Source: Aphanothece sacrum FPU1
GTDB lineage: Bacteria; Cyanobacteriota; Cyanobacteriia; Cyanobacteriales; Microcystaceae
DNA length: 64,000 nt
Direction: 5' to 3'
Assembly: GCF_003864295.1 (NCBI RefSeq)
Contig: NZ_BDQK01000013.1
Coordinates: forward strand, 942,501-1,006,500
A program made the translations under genes and the position numbers. Numbering within the stretch: position 1 is the stretch's first letter; every line of letters begins with the position of its first letter. This document shows, in pieces, positions 9,349-16,639 of this stretch. Under the pieces are notes generated by a model, which was given only the letters and a program-made list of their open reading frames with translations, searched no databases and was not told where the DNA came from.

Positions 9349-11220
9349 TTATGGATTAACAAAAACTCCGATACCATTATGAACCTTTGCTGCAGTAACA
9401 GGAGAACGATCAATTAATTGACCACTTAACGCTAAAGAAGTAGAACTTCCACCATCTAAATTTAACGCATTTACTGCCCCTAATTGTTGCATAATTTGAG
9501 CCATTTCATCTAAAGTTGCACCACTTCCTCCCACACGAGTATGAACCGCAACTAACATTATTGTACCCTTATTTGTCACTCCAATAGCACTACGAGAGGC
9601 TTTTTGTTGTTGAAACCCTTTACTAAAGTTTTCACCCTCCGCATTAACGACAATACGACGATTACTAATTAAGAGAGGCCCTGCCCCAACAATATGAGAA
9701 AATTGATTAAACTCAGGAGGCATAGTATTAGTTTCTATCTTAACACTCATTCCTACTGATAATAAAGAGGGAGCAACCGCATTTTTACGAATAATTAATA
9801 GATACCCATTTGAGGGAATAGGAAAAATATTTCCCCCTGCTTTTTCTGCTTGTTTTTGCTCAATAATTTGATTATTCTGAACAGAAATAATAGTTTCATT
9901 ATCGCTTAAATTTGTATATTTTTCTCCCCAGTCTGCAGTATAACGAGCAATACCACCTTGAATATAGCCACTATTAAGAAATAGAATAGGAATAGTTTGT
10001 CTACTAGATGTAATCAGATTTTCTCGAAAACTTAAACGATTCATATTAACTTGTCCGCGATCATTCCAAGCAACTGCACCCCGTCCTAAAATGGGACTAG
10101 ATAACCAATTATTATTTTGACGAATTGCTCCTAATGGTAACTGATTATTTCGGTTAAAAAATCCCCCATTAATAGCGGCTGAAGCTTGCCAATTTTGCGC
10201 TGTAGTAACTAAAGGTGCGATTCCCTGTTGTGTGTTAGGATTACTAATAATTGGTTTTAGGTAAATTTTCGGTGATCGCTGATCAATTTCTAACCAATTT
10301 ACTGGAAAAATATCTTTACTTATTTTAACCAATTGTTGTCGCCAAATAATACCAGGAGTCCAAACAATTTCTTTGGGAACTATGACATCAGAACGGACAT
10401 CGATAATAATCCGATTAGGATTAGATAAACTAAAGACATTTAAGCCCGAAGATGTCGGTAAACTAACATTAATTTTCGTTAATTTTTCCGTCTTTTCTAA
10501 AGAAAATAAACTAGAATTAGTCGCTTGAGAACCCTCACTACCTAAGTCATCCTCATCTGTATTATTTAAAAGATTAGAAGGAAAAGAAGGACCATTATTA
10601 TCAGAAATTGAAGCCTGAGAAACTTGACCGGAAATTGTAATCAGACCTTGGCCTTTTGCTTGACTAACTTGCCAAACTGTGGGACGATTAACATCGAGAA
10701 TAATTCTTTTACCCCAAGGTTGATTTACCTGACGAATATTACTAATTTGAGCCATAGGAAAATTCAATTCTAAAGTATTACCATTAACTTGTAATTGTCC
10801 TCCTGCTAATTGAATTAATTCTGTTACATCTAGATAACGATAGGGAGCAATAAATCGGGCTAAAATGGGTAAAGGTTGACCAGAATCTGTACCAAACCAA
10901 CGAACAGGTTGTAAGCCAGGATCTTGGGTACCAAGAAGTTGTAATCCTAGCAAATTCATAGTCCCAATATCACTAATTCCTGTGCGAATATTATCCCCTT
11001 GTTGCCATTGACTCCAAGGTATTTGATACTTTTTCCCATTGAGAATAATTTCTTTTCCTTGTTGTACAGAATTAGAAGCTTCAACGGGTAAAATTGAATA
11101 AGTAATACTAACAGGTTGAGAAAAATCTGGAGATGAATTAGAAGTTAGATAATAAATTAGTAAAGTTAAAATAACAGAAACACAAAAAAGAATTAAAGAT
11201 CGCCACTGAATTCGCTTCAC
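9349..11220 (-). CDS. phosphodiester glycosidase (NAGPA/DUF2233) family protein
   Basis: A 623-residue exported protein. An N-terminal hydrophobic helix (residues 9-25) acts as signal or anchor. Residues about 130-300 resemble AMIN-like beta regions (RIILDVNRPTVW, RIIIDVRSDV). The C-terminal third is an NAGPA domain with INGGFFNRNNQLPLG, GAGPLLISNRR and LNLDGGSSTSLAL. The domain is named after the lysosomal GlcNAc-phosphodiester uncovering enzyme; bacterial members are thought to act on envelope polysaccharide or teichoic-type phosphodiesters. AMIN regions suggest anchoring to the cell wall. It is divergent from a glycosyltransferase gene. Confidence 0.82.
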   Translation of the reverse strand: MKRIQWRSLILFCVSVILTLLIYYLTSNSSPDFSQPVSITYSILPVEASNSVQQGKEIILNGKKYQIPWSQWQQGDNIRTGISDIGTMNLLGLQLLGTQDPGLQPVRWFGTDSGQPLPILARFIAPYRYLDVTELIQLAGGQLQVNGNTLELNFPMAQISNIRQVNQPWGKRIILDVNRPTVWQVSQAKGQGLITISGQVSQASISDNNGPSFPSNLLNNTDEDDLGSEGSQATNSSLFSLEKTEKLTKINVSLPTSSGLNVFSLSNPNRIIIDVRSDVIVPKEIVWTPGIIWRQQLVKISKDIFPVNWLEIDQRSPKIYLKPIISNPNTQQGIAPLVTTAQNWQASAAINGGFFNRNNQLPLGAIRQNNNWLSSPILGRGAVAWNDRGQVNMNRLSFRENLITSSRQTIPILFLNSGYIQGGIARYTADWGEKYTNLSDNETIISVQNNQIIEQKQAEKAGGNIFPIPSNGYLLIIRKNAVAPSLLSVGMSVKIETNTMPPEFNQFSHIVGAGPLLISNRRIVVNAEGENFSKGFQQQKASRSAIGVTNKGTIMLVAVHTRVGGSGATLDEMAQIMQQLGAVNALNLDGGSSTSLALSGQLIDRSPVTAAKVHNGIGVFVNP

Positions 11221-11434
11221 AAAATTGTCCTCATATTATTGTATTAATTGATAATTATAATTCTATTTTATCATGCTGTGCTATTTTTTCAAACACTAAA
11301 TAACTTTTATGAACTCAAATATGAACAATATGAACTTTTTGCTTTAAATAAAAAAGATTTACCTTCTTTTGATCCATAGACTCATCTGATATATTAAACT
11401 ATAAACATAAGCTATCGAATTCTATCTAAACCTT

Positions 11435-12652
11435 TTGAATTTATCTATCACTCATCGTCAGCTTAATATTTCTCTCATCGTTAGTGACCTATCTAGTAAA
11501 GGTGCAGGACGTTGGGGTGGGGGTATTCGTCCATTTTTACTCGCTCAGGCTTTACAAAATTTAGGTCATCAAGTTAAACTATTTGGTATTGCTTATGACT
11601 CTGATGGGCCACTTATTAATCAGCAAAATTTAAAGATTATTACAGTTCCTTGTTCCTATTATTCAGGGTTAGGAGGTTCTTGGCGATCGCTGAGTCAATT
11701 ATTACCTCAAATTGATGGAGATATTCTCTATGCAGTGAAGCTTAAACCTAGTAGTTATGGTATTGCTTTAATCAAAAAATATTTAAGTAACCGTCCTTTA
11801 ATTGTAGATATAGATGACTGGGAAATGAGTTGGTTTGGGGGAGATTATTGGCAATATCATTTTAAAGTCAAAGGTTTTATTAAAGATATCATAAAATCAG
11901 ATGGCCCCCTAAAACATCCCGATCATCCTCTCTATTTACGATGGATGGAAAAATTAATTAATAAAGCGGATGCAGTTACTATTCATACTCAATTTATCCA
12001 ACAACGTTTTGGAGGCGTTTATATTCCTAATGGGAAGGATACTATTTTATTTAATCCTGATAATTATGATGCTGAATTTAGTCGGAATAAATATCAACTT
12101 AACGAATATAAAATATTAATGTTTCCTGGGGCCCCTCGACCCTATAAAGGGGTTGAAGATATTTTAATGGCCTTAGATAAACTTAATAATCCTGAGTTAA
12201 AATTAGTTATTGTAGGAGGAAGTCCCTATGATGAATATGATCAAACATTACAAAAAAAATGGGGTAAATGGTTAATTCAATTGCCTAAATCTCCCGTTCA
12301 ACAAATGCCAGAAATTGTGGCCGCGGCCCATTTAATTGTTGTTCCTCAACAAGATACTCCCGCTACTAAAGCTCAATTTCCCTTAAAATTAACGGATGGA
12401 ATGGCCATGGCTAAACCAATTTTAGCCACAAAAGTAGGGGATATTCCTAATATTTTAGGCGATACAGGATACTTAGTTGATCCTAACTCACCTGAACAAT
12501 TAGCTGATAAAATTAAGTGGATTTTTGAACATTTAGAAGAAGCTAATAATAAAGGAAAACTGGCTAGAGAAAGATGTATTAAATATTATAGTATTGAGTC
12601 TATGTCAGAAATTTTGAACCAAGTTTTACAACCTTACTATTCTCAAAAGTAG
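11435..12652 (+). CDS. glycosyltransferase family 4 protein
   Basis: A 405-residue GT-B glycosyltransferase. The N-terminal domain carries the glycine loop GAGRWGGGIRPFLLAQAL near 23-40. The C-terminal domain has FPGAPRPYKGVEDIL near 230 and the donor-site region KLTDGMAMAKPILATKVGD near 323-341. It would transfer a sugar from a nucleotide sugar to an unknown acceptor. The frame opens with TTG at 11435 and the first residues MNLSITHRQ fit the family, so a TTG start is likely; no strong ribosome site is seen. The 214-bp gap before it holds only AT-rich promoter-like DNA shared with the divergent gene. Confidence 0.82.
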   Translation: MNLSITHRQLNISLIVSDLSSKGAGRWGGGIRPFLLAQALQNLGHQVKLFGIAYDSDGPLINQQNLKIITVPCSYYSGLGGSWRSLSQLLPQIDGDILYAVKLKPSSYGIALIKKYLSNRPLIVDIDDWEMSWFGGDYWQYHFKVKGFIKDIIKSDGPLKHPDHPLYLRWMEKLINKADAVTIHTQFIQQRFGGVYIPNGKDTILFNPDNYDAEFSRNKYQLNEYKILMFPGAPRPYKGVEDILMALDKLNNPELKLVIVGGSPYDEYDQTLQKKWGKWLIQLPKSPVQQMPEIVAAAHLIVVPQQDTPATKAQFPLKLTDGMAMAKPILATKVGDIPNILGDTGYLVDPNSPEQLADKIKWIFEHLEEANNKGKLARERCIKYYSIESMSEILNQVLQPYYSQK

Positions 12653-12680
12653 TGTGGGCAATGTCTACACTACAATAAAA

Positions 12681-12722
12681 TGAGAATGATTCTTAGGTAT
12701 GGTATAATGAGAATCATAATCA
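12681..12722 (+). promoter_or_regulatory. two Zur/Fur-box-like sites upstream of znuA
   Basis: Two near-palindromic 15-mers lie 27 bp apart: TGAGAATGATTCTTA (12681-12695) and TGAGAATCATAATCA (12708-12722). They resemble the TGA-N-AAT-N-ATT-N-TCA pattern bound by cyanobacterial Zur. A TATAAT-like box (GGTATAATG) lies between them, so a bound repressor would cover the promoter. The znuACB genes follow, and a Zur-like gene is at 20782. Binding is inferred. Confidence 0.7.
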
Positions 12723-12763
12723 AAACAGTGCCAACCTAACACTTCTATAAATTGTGTTTTTTA

Positions 12764-12789
12764 TAGGGGCAATTCCTGAATTGCCTCTA
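12764..12789. repeat. hairpin repeat in the znuA leader
   Basis: TAGGGGCAATTC at 12764-12775 pairs over 12 positions (one G-T) with GAATTGCCTCTA at 12778-12789 around a 2-nt gap. A related half-copy, split by another element, lies at 21181-21335. It falls in the untranslated leader between the Zur-box region and the znuA start, where it could affect transcript stability; a dispersed repeat is the simpler reading. Confidence 0.65.
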
Positions 12790-12845
12790 CAGATAGTGTC
12801 GGTACTTCAGTCCTGCAAAAATACAGTTTAACTCAGAGGTGAGTT

Positions 12846-13778
12846 GTGAGATATGGTTTAAAACCGACTCTAATCATATTATTGATCAGTTTTGGGGGAA
12901 TAACAAGCTGCAGTCAATCTGCAAGTCTTAAAAGTTCTTCTCCTGAAGTTTTAGACATTACGGTTAGTGTAGTTCCCCAAGAATATTTTGTCAAAAAAAT
13001 TGGAGGTGATCGGGTTAAAATTAATGTAATGGTTCCCCCTGGAACTGAACCCGATAATTATGAACCTAAACCTCAACAAATACAAGCATTAAGTCAAGCA
13101 GATGCTTATATTAAAATTGGGATTCCCTTTGAAAATACTTGGATCAGCAAAATAGCTAAAGAACAACCTAAAATGTTGATGATTGATTCTACTAAAGGGA
13201 TTAAACGTCTTCCTATGATCCCCCATGAACATCACCAACATGAGGGAGAAAATCAACAAGAAGATACAATTAATTCTGATGAAAATACTCTTGATCCTCA
13301 TATTTGGTTGTCTCCAAAATTAGTAAAAATTCAAGCAAAAACTATCTATGATGGATTGGTTAAACTCGATCCGAAAAATCAGCCAGAATACCAAGCTAAT
13401 CTTAATAAATTTTTGCAAGAAATTGAGCAATTAGATACTCAAATAAAGCAAAATTTAGCCAATATTAAGCAGAGAAAATTTATTGTTTTTCATCCTGCTT
13501 GGGGTTACTTTGCTCAACAGTATAACTTAACTCAAATTCCCGTTGAAGTGGGAGGACAAGAACCGAGTGCTGCCGAATTAAGTCAATTAATTAAAGAAGC
13601 AAAAGAAGAACAAATAAAAGTTGTTTTTGCTCAACCTGAATTAAGTAGTCAAGCTGCTAAAACTATCGCCAAAGAAATTAACGGCGAAGTATTATTAATT
13701 AGTCCTATTGCTGGTGATTGGTATAACAATTTACTCAAAGTATCTCAAACCTTTTCTGACGCTCTCAAAAAGCAATAA
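12846..13778 (+). CDS. znuA: zinc ABC transporter substrate-binding lipoprotein ZnuA
   Basis: Periplasmic high-affinity metal-binding protein of the ZnuABC zinc importer (310 residues). The N-terminal signal ends in a lipobox-like GITSC with Cys22. The His-rich loop PHEHHQHEG (126-134) and the following acidic stretch are hallmarks of zinc-type cluster A-I proteins. Metal-ligand candidates include His152 (DPHIWLSP) and FHPAWGYFAQQY near 220. The start is GTG at 12846 with GAGGTGAG just upstream. It is the first gene of znuA-znuC-znuB and is preceded by Zur-box-like sites. The manganese-specific MntC type is less likely given the His loop and context. Confidence 0.88.
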   Translation: MRYGLKPTLIILLISFGGITSCSQSASLKSSSPEVLDITVSVVPQEYFVKKIGGDRVKINVMVPPGTEPDNYEPKPQQIQALSQADAYIKIGIPFENTWISKIAKEQPKMLMIDSTKGIKRLPMIPHEHHQHEGENQQEDTINSDENTLDPHIWLSPKLVKIQAKTIYDGLVKLDPKNQPEYQANLNKFLQEIEQLDTQIKQNLANIKQRKFIVFHPAWGYFAQQYNLTQIPVEVGGQEPSAAELSQLIKEAKEEQIKVVFAQPELSSQAAKTIAKEINGEVLLISPIAGDWYNNLLKVSQTFSDALKKQ

Positions 13779-13796
13779 ATAATCATAAATCTTCCT

Positions 13797-14603
13797 ATGG
13801 TAACTCAAGCAATTACTCTTAATCACGTATCCGTAAAATATCATCAAAATATCGTTTTAGAAGATATTAATCTAACAATTGATGAAGGTGATTTTGTGGG
13901 ATTAATAGGCCCAAATGGTGGCGGAAAAACTACCTTATTTAAAGTATTATTAGGGTTAATTTCTCCCTATCAAGGAGAGGCTAAAATTTTAGGTTATAAT
14001 ATCCTTCAAGGAAGACGTTATATTGGTTATGTTCCCCAACTATTAGAATTAGATCGAGGGTTTCCCATAAAAGTAGCAGATGTGGTAAGGATGGGAAGAT
14101 TAGGAAAACGTCCTCTCTTGCGACGCTACAACGCTAAAGACGAAGAAATTGTCACCCGAACTTTAGACCAAGTAGGAATGCTAAAATTAAGAAATCGTCC
14201 TATTGGGGAACTATCTGGAGGACAAAGACAACGGGTATATATTGCTCGCGCTTTAGCATCAGAACCCCGTATTCTTCTACTCGATGAACCCACTGCTAAT
14301 ATTGATTCTCAAGTACAAAAAAGCATTTATGAGTTACTTAGAGAAATAAATGAATTGATCACTATTGTGATTATTTCTCACGATATTGGTGCGATTTCTA
14401 GTTATGTTAAAACCATTGGTTGTCTCAACCGTCGCCTTTTTTATCACGGAGATAAACAAATTACGACTGAAACTATCGAAAAAACTTATCAATGTCCGGT
14501 AGATTTAATTGCTCATGGAGTTGCTCATAGAGTTCTTTCTGAACATAATTGTCCGTTACATCAATCGGAGTTTAAGCAAAGTAATCATAAGCAAAAAAAA
14601 TAG
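13797..14603 (+). CDS. znuC: zinc ABC transporter ATP-binding protein ZnuC
   Basis: The 268-residue ATPase that drives zinc import through ZnuB. It has Walker A GPNGGGKTT (near 39-47), Q-loop YVPQ, signature LSGGQRQR (near 141) and Walker B ILLLDEPTA. The C-terminal tail has Cys/His residues (VAHRVLSEHNCPLH, near 241-254), as seen in metal-importer ATPases. It begins 18 bp after znuA and ends 18 bp before znuB. Specificity is assigned from the operon, since the ATPase alone would be ambiguous with manganese systems. Confidence 0.87.
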   Translation: MVTQAITLNHVSVKYHQNIVLEDINLTIDEGDFVGLIGPNGGGKTTLFKVLLGLISPYQGEAKILGYNILQGRRYIGYVPQLLELDRGFPIKVADVVRMGRLGKRPLLRRYNAKDEEIVTRTLDQVGMLKLRNRPIGELSGGQRQRVYIARALASEPRILLLDEPTANIDSQVQKSIYELLREINELITIVIISHDIGAISSYVKTIGCLNRRLFYHGDKQITTETIEKTYQCPVDLIAHGVAHRVLSEHNCPLHQSEFKQSNHKQKK

Positions 14604-14621
14604 TTATTTATAATAAAAAAA

Positions 14622-15437
14622 ATGCTTGAATTATTTCAGTTTGAGTTCATGAGGAATGCTATCTTAGCGGGAATATTAGTTAGTATTGCTTGTGGAATTA
14701 TTGGAACATTTGTTGTAATTAATCGTATTGTTTTTATTAGTGGTGGTATTGCTCATGCTGCTTATGGAGGTATTGGATTAGGCTATTTTTTTCAGTTTAA
14801 TCCTGTTTTGGGTGCGGTTATTTTTGCCTTAATTTCTGCTTTAGGGATGGGATGGGTCGCCCGTAAAACTGAACAACGGGCTGATAGTATTATTGGGGTT
14901 ATGTGGGCGGTAGGAATGGCTGTCGGGATTATTTTAATAGATTTAACTCCAGGTTATAAAGCTGATTTAATGAGTTATTTATTTGGGAGTATTCTAACTG
15001 TTTCTCAACAAAATTTGATGATTATGTTTATATTAGATATAATTATTATAGGGATAGTGATATTATTCTATAAGGAGTTTTTAGCAATTTCTTTTGATCC
15101 TGTCTTTGCCTTAACTCGCAATGTTCCCGTAGATAGTTTATATTTTTTGTTAGTGGGGGCTATCGCTTTAACTGTAGTCATGGTAATGCAGGTAGTGGGG
15201 TTAATTTTAGTGATTGCTTTGTTAACTATTCCTGCTGCCATTGCCGGACAATTTTTTAAAGATATTAAACAAATGATGGTAATTTCTATCGTTTTGGGAA
15301 TAATATTTACAACTGTGGGATTAGGATTATCTTATTATGGTAATGTAAGTTCTGGTGCTACTATTACGTTAGTTTCTGGTACAGGTTATTTAATTAGTTT
15401 AGGGATTGAATCTTGGCAACATCAGAAAAAGTTTTAG
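14622..15437 (+). CDS. znuB: zinc ABC transporter permease ZnuB
   Basis: A 271-residue ABC-3 family inner-membrane permease of the ZnuABC system, with about eight hydrophobic helices. The conserved N-terminal segment GIIGTFVVINRIVFISGGIA and the AHAAYGGIGLGY segment near 46-57 are typical of the metal-ion ABC-3 family. It is the last gene of the operon. The 160 bp after it hold no recognised gene. Confidence 0.87.
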   Translation: MLELFQFEFMRNAILAGILVSIACGIIGTFVVINRIVFISGGIAHAAYGGIGLGYFFQFNPVLGAVIFALISALGMGWVARKTEQRADSIIGVMWAVGMAVGIILIDLTPGYKADLMSYLFGSILTVSQQNLMIMFILDIIIIGIVILFYKEFLAISFDPVFALTRNVPVDSLYFLLVGAIALTVVMVMQVVGLILVIALLTIPAAIAGQFFKDIKQMMVISIVLGIIFTTVGLGLSYYGNVSSGATITLVSGTGYLISLGIESWQHQKKF

Positions 15438-15601
15438 TCTCTATAGAACCTGTTGAGTCTCTCTAATATCTTCGACGAAGATTATTTCAGGATTTTGTTG
15501 ATTTTGAGGTGCGATTTAGATTAAAATAGATAGTAGATAATTAAGAAAAGCTGTTAAAAATGCCCAATATTATCTGGTCAGATACCCCATGATAAAACTT
15601 T

Positions 15602-15868
15602 TTAAGTGTATAGTATTGATAAAAGTACTGTTTCTACTCCGGCCGAATTGTAATCACTCATCAATTTTTGAAAACCATCCCATTCTTGCCTATTACGAAT
15701 AACGATACATCCGGCCGAACCTGGGGCATTTGCATCAAAATGAACCCCAAACTCTCCCCTAGAAATTCCCTCGATGTTGACCGAATTGGGTAAAATGTGA
15801 TAAAAATTCCCTTTAAACAAGAGTCTTTTTAATTCTTCTAAATCAATTGGTAAAATTTCTTGACTTAT
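15602..15868 (-). pseudogene. truncated L,D-transpeptidase-like gene remnant
   Basis: A minus-strand open stretch encodes FGVHFDANAPGSAGCIVIRN, resembling the His...GSxGC active-site region of L,D-transpeptidase (YkuD-like) folds. The frame is open back to about 15868 but has no ATG start; only a TTG at 15820 is available. Upstream the sequence runs into the ISL3 transposase remnant. This is most likely the C-terminal part of a cell-wall enzyme gene whose 5' portion was lost when the IS inserted or decayed. A related short segment (GAATTGGGTAAAATG) recurs at about 16363 beyond the IS end. Confidence 0.45.
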
Positions 15869-16273
15869 CTAATTAATCATAGATACGACTTGATCTTCAG
15901 TTAAATTATGCCTCTTAGCTACAGAGAGTAAGTCACTATTAACAACTTCTTGAGTCACGAATCTAGCATATCTTTTCGTATATTTTTGTTTTTTTTCGAC
16001 AAAATTTAATTCTTCACTGAAAGGTTTTGAACAATAATCACATTTGAATTGTCGTCGATTAATCCTTAAAAAAACTTCTTTTTCACCCCAAGGCAGATCT
16101 TTAATTAAATGCCAATGATTTTGATGAAGACGATGACTGACTTTTTGACAACGCGGACAGAAAGCAGTTTTTGATTGGGATTCAACTTCTAACACTAGAC
16201 TTTCTTCAATCTCTTTTTTTGCTTTTACTATAACTTCCGGTAAATTAAGAATTTTAGTAAGTTCTCGTTTCAT
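15869..16273 (-). pseudogene. ISL3-family transposase, N-terminal fragment
   Basis: A 134-residue fragment of an ISL3 transposase that would normally exceed 400 residues. It keeps the N-terminal zinc-ribbon (CPRCQKVSHRLHQNHWH, near 38-54, and CDYCSKPF, near 79-86) and the helix-turn-helix region ending DQVVSMIN. The DDE catalytic core is absent, so it cannot transpose on its own. The stop codon lies at the truncation junction. Confidence 0.85.
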
Positions 16274-16331
16274 TTTTGCTAACCTATTAGATTTTTTACT
16301 AATATTTTAGCATAATTTGTCCTGTAGAACC
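15869..16331 (-). mobile_element. ISL3-family insertion sequence remnant
   Basis: Remnant of an ISL3 element containing the 5' part of its transposase gene and one intact terminus. The outer end at 16306-16331 reads, outward to inward, GGTTCTACAGGACAA and matches the terminal repeats of the MITE at 8656-8844 at all but two of 26 positions. The other end is missing: the element breaks off at about 15869 into an unrelated gene remnant. It is probably a relic of the family that mobilises the local MITEs. Confidence 0.78.
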
Positions 16332-16639
16332 GGTTGAGAGTGTTGCTAGGGGGTATACTTAGAGAATTGGGTAAAATGATAAATAAGGTAATCTAGACCA
16401 CATTATTCTTTAATTCTTGATCGTTCATAAGAGCATAGTCAATTTTTTTCATAGTTCAATTCTTCCATTAGGTAAAATTTCAAATTTTAGAGTTTGACTT
16501 AACAATAACCTATCATATCTATCCCACTCATAGAATAATTCCTATTGCTGAAACTTCAAATAATATCTAAAGTTGATCCCCTCAGACCTGTAAGATTGTT
16601 TTAATACTTACCGTTATGTAAATTAGGAATAGCTCACAC
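16332..16639. other. intergenic region with small gene relics, upstream of the TPP enzyme
   Basis: This 308-bp stretch has no convincing gene. On the minus strand a 19-codon frame at about 16392-16451 starts MKKIDYALMNDQELK, which loosely resembles the start of DUF6887-type small proteins, and then stops. It is preceded by another short open stretch ending in NGRIEL. Both look like decayed toxin-antitoxin-type genes. The plus-strand promoter of the gene at 16640 must also lie here. Confidence 0.35.
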
